A DNA stretch of 44,651 bases, taken from positions 1 through 44,651 of the forward strand of contig CANJPX010000025.1 in the NCBI GenBank assembly GCA_947476185.1, in the 5' to 3' direction. Source of the stretch: Bacteroidota bacterium (GTDB lineage Bacteria; Bacteroidota; Bacteroidia; 2-12-FULL-35-15). The position numbers and the translations under genes were made by a program. The notes below the pieces were generated by a model that worked only from the letters and a program-made list of their open reading frames with translations, ran no database searches and was not told the origin of the DNA. How positions within the stretch are numbered: position 1 is the first letter of the stretch; the number at the start of each line of letters is the position of its first letter. Below are positions 19,098 through 29,400 of the stretch, one piece after another.

Positions 19098-20357
19098 ATG
19101 AAAAAGATAGCCCTTTTAGTTGTACTGACAGCTGCTGTTTTCGGCGGTTTTGCTCAAAACGTAAAAATCGTTAACGCCAAAAATTATTTGCGGGATTTTA
19201 GTGAATCAAAGGACATTGAGTCATTAAATAAGGCAAAAGAAAATATTGATATGGCCGCTATGCATCCAGATACCAAGGATCAGGCAAAAACACAAACGCT
19301 GAAAGCGCAGATTTATCTTACAATCTTTGATAATAACCGAAGATTGGAGACCGAAAAGTTGATGAAAACGATTACCGATCCAAGCAAAAGAGACCTTGTG
19401 GCTTATCAAAATACTTCATCAGCACCATTAGAAGAGGCTTATTCAGCTTGTTTAGCATCAAAAACATTAGACACCAAAGGGAATTACACATCTGAAGTGG
19501 CTACTTACATTACAAATATTGCTTCTCACTATGAAAACAAAGCGATATCGGATTACAATGGCAAGAAATATGCTGAGGCACTACCTTCCTTTGAAAAAGC
19601 ATATGAGATAAAGGGGTCGAAAGATACTTTAACTCTTGGGAATTGTGCTTTAGTAGCCGACAGAGCTGCTAATTACGATAAAGCGAAATTGTATTATCTG
19701 AAAATGATCGACAATAAGCAAGGTTACGGAAACACATACTCTTCTTTGGTAAATGTTTATCTGATGATGAAGGATAGCTTGGGAGCTATGGATATATTGA
19801 AAAAAGGCAGAACAGCCTATCCAAATGACATCAATTTGGTGATCACAGAAACCAATTACTTTCTAAAAACGAACAATAGCAAGGAGGCTTTAAACAATTT
19901 AAATATTGCAATTACTGCTAAACCTATGGATGCAAACCTGTATCTTGTTAGAGGAAATATCTATGACAACCTTGCAAATCCGAAAGATGCAGCAAACAAA
20001 GACTTGGAAAAGCCTAAGAATTACGATGATCTGATGAAATCTGCAGAAGCTGATTATAAAAAAGCAATTGAACTGAAACCTGATTACTTTGATGCTTTAT
20101 ATAACTTAGGCGTATTATATAATAATCATGGAGTTATGTATAATAAATTGGCTGATCAGATTATTGATAATGCCAAAAATAAAGCGACGAATGATCTTGC
20201 AACTGCAGAATTCATGAAAGCATTGCCAATTTTAGAAAAAGCATTGGAAATGAGCCCTAAGGACAGAAACACGATGTACGCATTGAAGATGATCTATGCC
20301 AGAACGCAACAGCCAGATAAAGTAAAGGCAATGAACGACAGATTGAAGAACAACTAA
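19098..20357 (+). CDS. Exported tetratricopeptide-repeat protein
   Basis: 419 residues with signal peptide MKKIALLVVLTAAVFGGFAQ. The mature protein is helical with TPR-like units, clearest at AISDYNGKKYAEALPSFEKAYEIKG, NYDKAKLYYLKMID, and AEADYKKAIELKPDYFDALYNLG, followed by EKALEMSPKDRNTMYALK. TPR proteins scaffold protein complexes; here the site would be the periplasm. No partner can be named. It begins 36 bases after gyrA and ends before an intrinsic terminator, so the two likely share a transcript, an order I recall from other Bacteroidota without certainty. Confidence 0.88.
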   Translation: MKKIALLVVLTAAVFGGFAQNVKIVNAKNYLRDFSESKDIESLNKAKENIDMAAMHPDTKDQAKTQTLKAQIYLTIFDNNRRLETEKLMKTITDPSKRDLVAYQNTSSAPLEEAYSACLASKTLDTKGNYTSEVATYITNIASHYENKAISDYNGKKYAEALPSFEKAYEIKGSKDTLTLGNCALVADRAANYDKAKLYYLKMIDNKQGYGNTYSSLVNVYLMMKDSLGAMDILKKGRTAYPNDINLVITETNYFLKTNNSKEALNNLNIAITAKPMDANLYLVRGNIYDNLANPKDAANKDLEKPKNYDDLMKSAEADYKKAIELKPDYFDALYNLGVLYNNHGVMYNKLADQIIDNAKNKATNDLATAEFMKALPILEKALEMSPKDRNTMYALKMIYARTQQPDKVKAMNDRLKNN

Positions 20358-20387
20358 GGCTTCCACCTAGTTGCTTATTCATAAAGG

Positions 20388-20420
20388 CGGGGAACAGAAA
20401 TGTTTCCCGTTTTTTTTGTT
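20388..20420 (+). terminator. Intrinsic terminator of the gyrA-TPR unit
   Basis: Hairpin CGGGGAACA - GAAA - TGTTTCCCG (one G-T pair) followed by T8, beginning 30 bases after the TPR-protein stop. The next 160 bases up to the helicase stop at 20581 hold no gene that I can see. Confidence 0.9.
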
Positions 20421-20580
20421 TTTGTATTCAGGAAAAGGTTAGGAAGAGTGAAGCCGAAATAAGGCCTAAATGGCGGCACCCTTTTGTTATTAACTATTCT
20501 GACTACTTAACATAATATTTATTATAAGACAGCAGTTCAGTAGAAAATTGATTACTAATCAGTTACGTTTTTACTGAATT

Positions 20581-22146
20581 TTAATGTATTATAGGGTTAA
20601 TTTCATTGGATTCATCTTCCTCCAGGACACTGGAAAACCACTGGCTAAGACTTAAACTTAACTTTCTTTTATATTCGTCCTGTAACCATTTCACATAATT
20701 CTCAGTGCTTTTGCAAATACAATAAGAATACTTTTTCATCCGGTATTCTATATCCTTTTCCAGAAGTTTTGCAAGCTCCATAGCTTCGAAATAATCTTCA
20801 CTGTTTTCAGCGCAAATTCTGGCATGTTGTTCAATTGCTCTTTCGATCGCAACTTTTGGTCTTAAACCCTGTTTTGATACCAAGGCATATTCATCCTTCA
20901 TATTGTAGTCGATGTTCGCTGATTTGCTGAATTTCGCCCTCAGATCGGCTGGCATTTTATAAGTGAATTGCCGCTCAATCTCCTGATCATTCCATAAGCT
21001 CTCCAGATAAAAATCAGGAGAACGAAAGATGTCGTGCCAGTTCACATACGAATCCCATAGTCCGAAACGAGCAGCATTATTTCCAAGGTCTATCACAGAG
21101 AACGTTGATTTGTTCGGCAAGATCCGTGAACCTCTGCCAATCATTTGGTGGTATAATGTCAAAGACTTAGTTGCTCTGTTGATGATGATCGTTTCTACTG
21201 TAGGTTCATCAAATCCGGTGGTAAGGATTCCTACGGATGTTAAAATCGCATCCGGCTTGTTTTTGAACCAGGTTAAAATATCTCTCCGTTCCTGCTCGGT
21301 ATTTGTATTGTCTAGATGTTTTATTTCATATCCTGCATTAGTGAATAACGTATAAACATGTCGGGAAGTATTGATACCATTATTAAAGATCAGTGTTTTT
21401 TTACCTTTTGATTGTTCTTCATATGCTCCAACCAGTTTCTCCTGCATCAGATAATTGGTATATAATCTGTCGGATGAACTAACAGTATAATCGCCATCGA
21501 TACCAACCTTTAATGAACCAAGGTTAACATCATAATTATGCGTTGTGGCTTTTGATAAAAAACCTTTTTCTATGAGTGCTGCTATTGAATGTCCTACGAT
21601 CAGCTCGTTGTAGGTCTCTTTCATCGGAAGTTTAATATTTGAACTTAAAGGTGTTGCTGTAACGCCTAATATAACACTGTTTTCAAGGAATTTAAAAAGT
21701 TTTTTAAAGGAGTTGTAGTGCGCCTCATCGATAATCACCAATCCTACTTTCTCTACTTCCAGTTTTTCATCTTGTAGTCTGTTGTTCAAGGTTTCAACCA
21801 TCGCAACAAAACAAAAGTAATTTTCCTGGTCAGGTAATGTTTTTACTTTACTGTCGATTATCTTATTTTCAACACCAAACTCGTTAAGCATGTTAGAAGT
21901 TTGAGAACAAAGCTCAATACGATGCGTGAGGATTAACACTTTTTTCCCTGTTTCTTTGATAAAGCGTTTTGCGATCTCTGAGAAAATAACAGTTTTGCCA
22001 CCACCTGTAGGCAGTTGATATAGTAAATTATATTTTTCGGTATGATTTCCAAGACGTTCGAATATGTTGTCTATGGCATCCAGCTGGTAGTCATAAAGTT
22101 TCTTCCCGATCTTCTTTTCTTCTATTTCAGCCGACTCTAATGTCAT
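20581..22146 (-). CDS. Superfamily 2 DEAH-type helicase, RadD/type III restriction subunit-like
   Basis: 521 residues from the ATG at 22146; a longer frame begins at a TTG and is less likely. Helicase motifs in order: a Q-like region KLYDYQLDAIDNI, motif I QLPTGGGKTVIF, Ia LTHRIELCSQ, II VIIDEAHY, III GVTATP, then TSVGILTTGFDEPTV (motif V) and HQMIGRGSRI (motif VI, with the RadD-type spacing). The C-terminal 150 residues are Lys/Glu-rich without zinc-finger cysteines. Such enzymes act on DNA or RNA in repair or restriction. No methyltransferase or nuclease is adjacent, so restriction is not indicated. Confidence 0.9.
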   Translation of the reverse strand: MTLESAEIEEKKIGKKLYDYQLDAIDNIFERLGNHTEKYNLLYQLPTGGGKTVIFSEIAKRFIKETGKKVLILTHRIELCSQTSNMLNEFGVENKIIDSKVKTLPDQENYFCFVAMVETLNNRLQDEKLEVEKVGLVIIDEAHYNSFKKLFKFLENSVILGVTATPLSSNIKLPMKETYNELIVGHSIAALIEKGFLSKATTHNYDVNLGSLKVGIDGDYTVSSSDRLYTNYLMQEKLVGAYEEQSKGKKTLIFNNGINTSRHVYTLFTNAGYEIKHLDNTNTEQERRDILTWFKNKPDAILTSVGILTTGFDEPTVETIIINRATKSLTLYHQMIGRGSRILPNKSTFSVIDLGNNAARFGLWDSYVNWHDIFRSPDFYLESLWNDQEIERQFTYKMPADLRAKFSKSANIDYNMKDEYALVSKQGLRPKVAIERAIEQHARICAENSEDYFEAMELAKLLEKDIEYRMKKYSYCICKSTENYVKWLQDEYKRKLSLSLSQWFSSVLEEDESNEINPIIH

Positions 22147-22298
22147 ATTTTTCTCGATTTCGAAATCTTGCAAAAATAGTCAATTGTTAGGCTGTATGGA
22201 AATTTATATTGTTAAATAATAAATAAACAGCGTAAAAAGAAAAAGAACTATACGCTAAACATCGTTTCAGTTGGAATGCTATTGGATAAAAAGTGCGT

Positions 22299-23423
22299 TT
22301 ATCCTCTGCGGATCTTTTGAATAGTAATCTTTAATGCATTTTCGATGGTTTTTAATCTGCCCATTTCCGAACTCGTCACTAGACTTATTGATAATCCTTT
22401 TTTACCCGCACGGCCAGTTCGTCCGCTTCTGTGGGTATAATACTCTAATTGTTCAGGGAGTTGGTAATGGATCACATATTGGAGATCATGAACATCAATT
22501 CCTCTAGCAGCCATATCGGTGGCAACCAAAATCTGAACCTTTTCATTTTTAAAAGCACGCATTACTTTTTCGCGGTCGCGCTGCTGCAGATCTCCGTGAA
22601 TAGCCTCTGCCGAATGGTTGCGAGCGATCAATTGTTTTGCAAGGGATTGTGTGCCATCTTTCGTTTTGCAAAAAACTATTCCTCTTCCTTTTCCTTGCGT
22701 TCTTAAAAACTCAAGTAAAGTATTCAATTTATCTTTCGTATCAATGCATTGAACATATTGATGCTCAATGTCTCTGTTAACGATATTCTTTACGTCCACT
22801 TCAACTTTATAAGCATCTTCATCCATATAGGTGTGAATGATCTGAGTAAGCGTATCAGGAATGGTAGCAGAAAATAACCAGGTAAATCGTTGACCGTTTG
22901 TTTGTTCTAAAATAGCATCTATACTTGCTTTAAATCCCATACTAAGCATTTCATCCGCCTCGTCCAAAACGATCGTTTTTACATCCGCTAAACTTATTGC
23001 TTTTCTTTCCAACAAGTCTATTAATCTTCCCGGTGTAGAAACTACAATATGAGTGGGACGGCTTAAGTTACGGATCTGGATTTCGATAGGTTCACCACCA
23101 TAAACAGCTTCAACAAAAATCCTTTCAGGATTATATCTGGCAACACGAAACAATTGTTTGGCGATCTGTTGTCCTAATTCACGTGTAGGGCAAAGCACCA
23201 ATGCCTGAATCTTTGGATTGCCAGAATCAATTTTTTGTAAAAGAGGCAATCCGAAAGCCATTGTTTTCCCTGTTCCAGTTTGAGCCTGACCAATAAAATC
23301 AAAACCCTCCTTCAATAAAAAAGGAATCGATTTCACTTGAATTTCGGTAGGGTCAAAAATATTATTTTCAATCAGACCTTTTATTAAAGCCTCTGATACG
23401 CCTAATTCGGAAAAAGTTGACAA
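22299..23423 (-). CDS. DEAD-box RNA helicase, minimal core
   Basis: 374 residues with all DEAD-box motifs: Q motif PTEIQVKSIPFLL, I AQTGTGKTMAFG, PTRELGQQ, TPGRL, II VLDEADEM, III SATIP, V ATDMAARGID and VI HRSGRTGRAG. There is almost no extension after the core (it ends IQKIRRG), unlike the second DEAD-box protein at 35203-37206. Such proteins remodel RNA in ribosome assembly or decay. The start is a TTG at 23423: the next in-frame ATG lies beyond the Q motif, so TTG is the best choice. A -7-like TATCTTTA (23446-23453, minus) lies about 20 bases upstream. Confidence 0.93.
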   Translation of the reverse strand: MSTFSELGVSEALIKGLIENNIFDPTEIQVKSIPFLLKEGFDFIGQAQTGTGKTMAFGLPLLQKIDSGNPKIQALVLCPTRELGQQIAKQLFRVARYNPERIFVEAVYGGEPIEIQIRNLSRPTHIVVSTPGRLIDLLERKAISLADVKTIVLDEADEMLSMGFKASIDAILEQTNGQRFTWLFSATIPDTLTQIIHTYMDEDAYKVEVDVKNIVNRDIEHQYVQCIDTKDKLNTLLEFLRTQGKGRGIVFCKTKDGTQSLAKQLIARNHSAEAIHGDLQQRDREKVMRAFKNEKVQILVATDMAARGIDVHDLQYVIHYQLPEQLEYYTHRSGRTGRAGKKGLSISLVTSSEMGRLKTIENALKITIQKIRRG

Positions 23424-23579
23424 TGTTTTTTTATTTGATGAGGCGTAAAGATACTTGAAATATTAAGAATGAAATTTAAAGTATTGGATAAGAAAGTTAA
23501 ATAAGTGAAATCTGCATCCAAAATTCAGAACCTTTACCTGATGCTTCAATTGTCATTTTTAGCGGATTCATAGACATTA

Positions 23580-23610
23580 TTTAATATACATCCCATATTT
23601 TGTATATTTA
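23580..23610 (+). promoter_or_regulatory. Candidate promoter of the Asp-box T9SS protein
   Basis: TTTA, 19 bases, TATATTTA: one mismatch to each half of TTTG-N19-TAnnTTTG. Transcription would begin near 23615, some 38 bases before the ATG at 23653. Confidence 0.4.
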
Positions 23611-23652
23611 CATTTCATTTTTAAAATATAAAACAACAAAGCCCCCAAGCAA

Positions 23653-26346
23653 ATGAAATCAGCTAAACTTTATTTTACGGCTTTATTGATGCTTACGATA
23701 GTAAGTATCTCAAATGCACAACAATTTATTAGAAAACAACCGGGTAAAAAACTCACGTTTGTGGAGATGCAGCGTCAGTTTGACCAGTTTTCAAAAACAC
23801 ATGACCTGAAGAATACAAAGCACTGGAAATATTATAAACGCTGGGAAAACGATATGCAGTATAAAACGGATGGGCATGGTGAACTTGCGGATCCAGCAAT
23901 ATATATTGATGAAGCCGTAAAAGCAGCAAATAATAAAAATTCGGTACCTCCCTCCTCTTCATTTTCAGCTGCCGCATGGTCGCCATTTGGTCCATATACT
24001 TTACCGGGAAACCTTACAGGGTATATGCAAAATGGTATTGGCCGAATAAATTGTATTGCCTTCCACCCTACTATTGCAGGTACTTATTTTGTTGGTGTTG
24101 CTCAAGGCGGATTATGGAAAACAACAAATGACGGCTTAACATGGACACCATTGACAGATAATCTGCCCATTGATAGGATAAGCGATATCGTTATCGATCC
24201 ATCAAATACAAACATCATGTATATTTCTGTTTGTGATTTTGAATACATTGATGTTGCATTGAATATTGATGGCAGAAAAAGAAATACACATTATGGATTA
24301 GGTGTATATAAAACAACAGATGGTGGTTTAACTTGGGCCCCAACCGGTTTAAGTTTTCAGTTAACTGATGGCGATGCTTCTTTGATCAGAAAAATACTGA
24401 TCAATCCAACTAACAGTAGTAAACTTGTTGCTTGTGGTGTAAGCGGTATGTATACTTCTATTGATGCGGGTGCCAGCTGGACACATGTGATGGATTCACT
24501 TTGTTGGGATCTGGTTCAAGATCCTCTCTTGCCAAATACAATTTATGCAACATCCGGATGGTTAGCTGGTTCCTCAAAAGGATATGCTGCAATTTATAAA
24601 TCTTTAGATTTCGGTGCGAGCTGGACTATGCTCCCAACTGGTATTCCCGGAATAGGTGTGGTTCAAAGAATAAAACTTGCGATAGCCCCAACCGATCCTA
24701 ATTTTATTTTTGCAATGACAGTAGACGCTTCAGAAGGTTCTTACGGAATTTATAAATCAACAGACGGCGGTGCAACTTGGAATTATATTAATCCTGGTGT
24801 TAATATGTTGGAGGGAAATGATGGGACTTCAGCAGGTGGGCAAGGCACTTATGACCTTGGATTTACTGTAAATCGGACAAATAAAAATATTGTATATGTT
24901 GGTGGTGTAAATATTTGGGCATCTACAAATGGCGCAAATAATTTCAACCCTGTGAGTCATTGGACATTAAGTTATGGACCAACCTTGCATGGTGATATCC
25001 ATTTTATAGAAACAAATCCATTAACCAACGAAATTTTTGTTTGTAGTGATGGTGGTTTATATAAAACTAATTCAATAATTTCACAAACATGGACTGCCGC
25101 TAGTGGTGGCTCACCCTGGCCAACAAACTGGACAACAATAAGTGATGGAATGAATATCACCTCTTTTTATCGAGTTTCAAGTTCAAAAAATATTACAGGT
25201 AGATTGGTAGCAGGTGCCCAAGACAATGCTACATTTTATTATGACGGCTCATCTTGGAATACAATTTTTGGGGGAGATGGAATGGATAATTATTTGGATC
25301 CTATTGATGATAATGTTGTTATAGGATCTAGTCAATACGGAAACTTTTACGTTTCTAATGATGGTGGGAATAGCAGTATTGGCGCAATTGTCAATGTAAA
25401 TAGTGAGCCAGGTGAATGGGTGTCGCCTATTGTTGGTGATTACAATACACCGGGAACCATTTATGCCGGATTTACGAATGTCAATAAATCTACTGATGGC
25501 GGTAATAGCTGGTCCGCATTAACTCCTCTTCCAAGTAATGGCATTAATGATAATGAAACTTGTGCACTGGCTGTTGCAAATTCGAATAGCAATGTTATTT
25601 ATGCTGCCAGAAGAATACGTTTCGAATACGGATCTCCATCCGGAATTTATTGGACAGGAGATGGCGGAGGTTCCTGGACAGAAATAACTGCAGGTTTACC
25701 GGATACATTGTATTTTACAAGTATAGATGTTAGTCAGACGAACGCCAATACTGCCTTTGTAACTTTATCTGGATTTGTAAGTGGTGAAAAAATCTATAAA
25801 ACAATTGACGGAGGTTTAACATGGCTAAACATATCCTATAACTTGCCAAACATTCCTGTGAATTGCATTAAAACCGTTCCTGGAACGGATAAGAAAATGA
25901 TCGCTACTGATTTAGGTGTTTATATTCTTGACGAAACAGCAAACCTGTGGGTTAGTCAAAGTACAGGATTGCCTAACGTAATTGTTACTGATATCGACTT
26001 TAATCAAGTACTAAATAAAATTTATATCTCTACTTTCGGCAGAGGTATTTGGGAAACAGATCTGTCTGCAATGGTAGGGGTAAATAACACTCAAAATGCA
26101 GACATTGGGATTCAATTGTATCCTTCTGTGAATAATGGTTCATTTACGATTCAGTTCTCTGATAAAAACTTTTTAAACGAAATTTTCGATTTGGAAGTGA
26201 TAGATATTACTGGTAAATTGGTTTATAAAACTTCTTTGACGGGCAAATCTAGCTATCAGCAAAATTTGGGAATCCCTTCTGGAATGTATTTCGCAAGAAT
26301 TAATAGCAAAAAGATAAATGGAGTAAAAAGTTTCGTTGTTCAATAA
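23653..26346 (+). CDS. T9SS-secreted beta-propeller protein with Asp-box (BNR/sortilin-like) repeats
   Basis: 897 residues. The signal peptide MKSAKLYFTALLMLTIVSISNAQ is followed by a pro-like charged region, then a long run of Asp-box motifs (SxDxGxTW type): KTTNDGLTW, KTTDGGLTW, TSIDAGASW, KSLDFGASW, KSTDGGATW, KSTDGGNSW, TGDGGGSW and KTIDGGLTW. These mark a VPS10/sialidase-like propeller, probably two stacked ones, without visible catalytic residues. The last 80 residues (IGIQLYPSVNNGSFTIQF ... GMYFARI) are a type A T9SS sorting domain. It should be secreted or anchored at the surface, where it may bind glycans or proteins. It is transcribed alone and converges with the next T9SS gene. Confidence 0.92.
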   Translation: MKSAKLYFTALLMLTIVSISNAQQFIRKQPGKKLTFVEMQRQFDQFSKTHDLKNTKHWKYYKRWENDMQYKTDGHGELADPAIYIDEAVKAANNKNSVPPSSSFSAAAWSPFGPYTLPGNLTGYMQNGIGRINCIAFHPTIAGTYFVGVAQGGLWKTTNDGLTWTPLTDNLPIDRISDIVIDPSNTNIMYISVCDFEYIDVALNIDGRKRNTHYGLGVYKTTDGGLTWAPTGLSFQLTDGDASLIRKILINPTNSSKLVACGVSGMYTSIDAGASWTHVMDSLCWDLVQDPLLPNTIYATSGWLAGSSKGYAAIYKSLDFGASWTMLPTGIPGIGVVQRIKLAIAPTDPNFIFAMTVDASEGSYGIYKSTDGGATWNYINPGVNMLEGNDGTSAGGQGTYDLGFTVNRTNKNIVYVGGVNIWASTNGANNFNPVSHWTLSYGPTLHGDIHFIETNPLTNEIFVCSDGGLYKTNSIISQTWTAASGGSPWPTNWTTISDGMNITSFYRVSSSKNITGRLVAGAQDNATFYYDGSSWNTIFGGDGMDNYLDPIDDNVVIGSSQYGNFYVSNDGGNSSIGAIVNVNSEPGEWVSPIVGDYNTPGTIYAGFTNVNKSTDGGNSWSALTPLPSNGINDNETCALAVANSNSNVIYAARRIRFEYGSPSGIYWTGDGGGSWTEITAGLPDTLYFTSIDVSQTNANTAFVTLSGFVSGEKIYKTIDGGLTWLNISYNLPNIPVNCIKTVPGTDKKMIATDLGVYILDETANLWVSQSTGLPNVIVTDIDFNQVLNKIYISTFGRGIWETDLSAMVGVNNTQNADIGIQLYPSVNNGSFTIQFSDKNFLNEIFDLEVIDITGKLVYKTSLTGKSSYQQNLGIPSGMYFARINSKKINGVKSFVVQ

Positions 26347-26390
26347 ATTATTTCAAATTAATTTATTGAATGTAGTACTTTTTGAATAAT

Positions 26391-26420
26391 AAAAGCCCCG
26401 AGATTCTTCTCGGGGCTTTT
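26391..26420. terminator. Bidirectional terminator between two convergent T9SS genes
   Basis: Perfect 13-base arms AAAAGCCCCGAGA and TCTCGGGGCTTTT with a 4-base loop (TTCT). It lies 44 bases after the plus-strand stop and 38 bases after the minus-strand stop, so it serves both genes. Confidence 0.93.
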
Positions 26421-26458
26421 GATTATAATGATGATTACGTTGTATTTATACTTCGTGA

Positions 26459-29400
26459 TTAGTATACTATAACCTTCTTAACCGTTTCATTTTTGGAATT
26501 GGTTAATGTGATCGTGTAAACACCTTTTCCGTATTCAGTTACACTTAGCTTCTTTGTATATACTCCTTTGAAATCAACTAGATCATCTCTGAAAATGATC
26601 TGTCCTAGAGCATTAAAGAGCTCTAACTTATAAGTAGACTTATCAGCAGATGTAAAAGTAACATTAAAATTTCCATCATTTGGATTCGGATAGATACCAA
26701 ATAAATATGGATTGACTGATTCATCTATTCCAACATTTGTAATAACAATTGGGGTTGAAATAGAAGATGCACAGCCACCGGACGTTAACACAACTGTGTA
26801 AGTTCCATTCACAGTAGCAGTGTATGTTTGTGCTGTTGCACCAGCGATCAATACTCCATCCAAATACCATTGGTTACCTGTTACAGAACTAGAGGTTAAT
26901 GTAAGACCTACCAAAGAAATTGTAGGTGTTGCAGGTGTTGTTCCTGTATTACCAACAGTGATAGAAGTTGTATAAGTACATCCATTTACATCCTGAACAA
27001 CAACAGCATATGTGCCTGCAGCAATTCCTGTGTAACCTGTAGTTGAGGTGAAAGAACTACCGTCAAAAGAATAAGTAAATGTTGAAGTGCCTCCAGTAAC
27101 AGAACCAATTGTAACTGTTCCATCAGATCCTCCACAATTTGAATTGGTTGATGTTACTGCTAATGCCGAAGGTCCGGCAATATTTCCAATTGTTGTACTA
27201 GTTGTAAAAACACAACCACCTCCGTCTTGCACAGCTATAGAATATGTTCCAGAAGCTAATGTAGAATATAAGATTGAACTTGTAAATCCACTACCATTCA
27301 CTGAATATGTATAAGGACCGGTTCCACCTGTTACAGTTCCAATTGTGATAGTACCATTTGAATTACCACAAGTTGTGTTTGTATTAGTAACAGCCAATGC
27401 AGTTGGTCCTGAAGAACTTCCAATAATTGCGGAAGTAGTGAATGTACAACCGTTAACATCTTTTACAATTACAGGATATGTCCCAGCAGCTATTGCCGTA
27501 TAAGAAGTCGTCCCGGTATACCCACTTCCATTTACAGAATACGTGTAAGGGCCTGTTCCACCTGTAACCGTGCCAATTGTAATTGTGCCGGTTGGTGAAG
27601 AACAAGAAGAGGAAGTTGTTGTAACAGCTAAAGCCGAAGGACTAGGGAATACTGTAACTAAAACAGAAGTACTTCCGATACAACCTGCCGTTGATGTTAT
27701 TGTATGAATAATGTTATGTGTTCCTGAAGCTGCAAATGTTTCGCCTGCCGGATTATTTGTAGTTGAAGAGGCAGGTGTTCCACCGGCAAAGGTCCATGAA
27801 TAAGTGAATCCTATACCACTAGATCCTGTATTTGTAAATCCGAATGAATTACCAGTCAAACACTGATTCGCAGAAGATGTGAATGTTGCAACCGGTGTAG
27901 GATTTACAGTAATCGTAAATGTAAGCGGTGTTCCAACGCAACCTGCCAATGTGGGTGTTATTGTAATTGTGGCTATCACTGGACTTGCGGCACTATTTGT
28001 AGCAGTGAAAGAAGGAAGGCTCGTTGTTCCGCTGGCTGCAAGACCTATCGATGGAGTTGAATTTGTCCATGCATAAGTGGCGCCTGCAGGGGTACTTGCG
28101 AATGTATTTGCAGGAACAGGCGCTCCATTACAAGCTGCAATATTCGTTTCAGTAGTAACTACAGGAGCTGTGCTAATAACAACTACTGTTGTTCCAGTTA
28201 GACTTGTACAACCGGCAACTGTAGCAGTAACACTATATGTTCCTGCCATCGCAGCTGTTGCACTTGGGCGTGTTGCATTTTGAATTGCAGAAGTAAAAGT
28301 GCTTGGTCCTGTCCAGGAATAAGCGGCTCCTGCAATTGTAGATGATAATAAATTTATAGTTGTTCCAGGACAAAATGGTCCGGTATTGGTTGCAACCGGA
28401 GTTGCAGGAATTGGATTTACTGTTATTGTATAAGTTGAAGTAGTTCCGGCACAACCGCCTAAAGTTGGCGTTATTGTTATTGTTCCAGTAATAGGGCTGG
28501 CACCTGCATTTGTTGCAGTGAATGAAGGAGTGCTCGTTGAACCACTTGCTACTAAACCTATTGCCGTATTTGAATTTGTCCATGTGTAAGTCGCTCCAAC
28601 AGGTGTGCTTACAAATGTATTTGCAGGAACAGTTGCTCCTGCACAAACAGAAACGCTTGTTTCAGCAGTTACTACCGGACTAGGATTTACCGTTATAGTA
28701 AATGAACTGATTGAACCAACACATCCTGATAAAGTAGGAGTAACAGCAATTGCAGCTACTATAGCACTTGAAGTTGTATTCGTTGCAGTAAATGCAGGGA
28801 GACTGCCTGTACCACTTGCAACTAATCCTATTGCGGTATTTGAGTTTGTCCATGAATAGGTAGCTCCAGCAGGAGTCGTAACAAAGGAGTTCAAAGGAAC
28901 TGCGGCTCCAGGACAATATGTTAAATTCGATTCTGCGGTGATCACTGGTAGCGAATTTATTACAACAGCAGTTGTACCGACTACACTGGTACATCCCAAA
29001 ACAGTAGCAGTAACACTATATGTTCCGGCCATCGCTGTTGTTGCACTTGGACGAGTTGCATTTTGAATTGCGGAAGTAAAAGTACTTGGACCAGTCCAGG
29101 CATAGGTTGCTCCGGCAACAGTTGATGCAAATAAATTTATTGTTGACCCTGCGCAAAAAGGGCCTGTATTAGTTGCGACAGGTGCTGCAGGAATTGCCTT
29201 AACAATAATATAACCTGTCATTGTCACAGGAGCACTACTTCCTGATGCATTGGTAGAAACTAAAGTAACATTATAGGTTCCTGGAGTATTATAAACTACC
29301 ACAGGATTTTGAACTGTAGAAGAACTAGGGGTTCCGCCAGTAAATGTCCAAGCCCATGATGTTGGAGTATTAACACTAAGATCTGTGAAAGTTACAGATG

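Noticed and set aside
20581-23423. Restriction or defence island formed by two helicases
   Set aside because: No methyltransferase, nuclease or other defence gene is adjacent; each helicase is plausible as a housekeeping protein.
27087-28859. Several open frames on the plus strand with hydrophobic, Val-rich translations
   Set aside because: They are antisense shadows of the repetitive Thr/Ser-rich T9SS protein gene; the minus-strand frame has signal peptide, domains and sorting signal.
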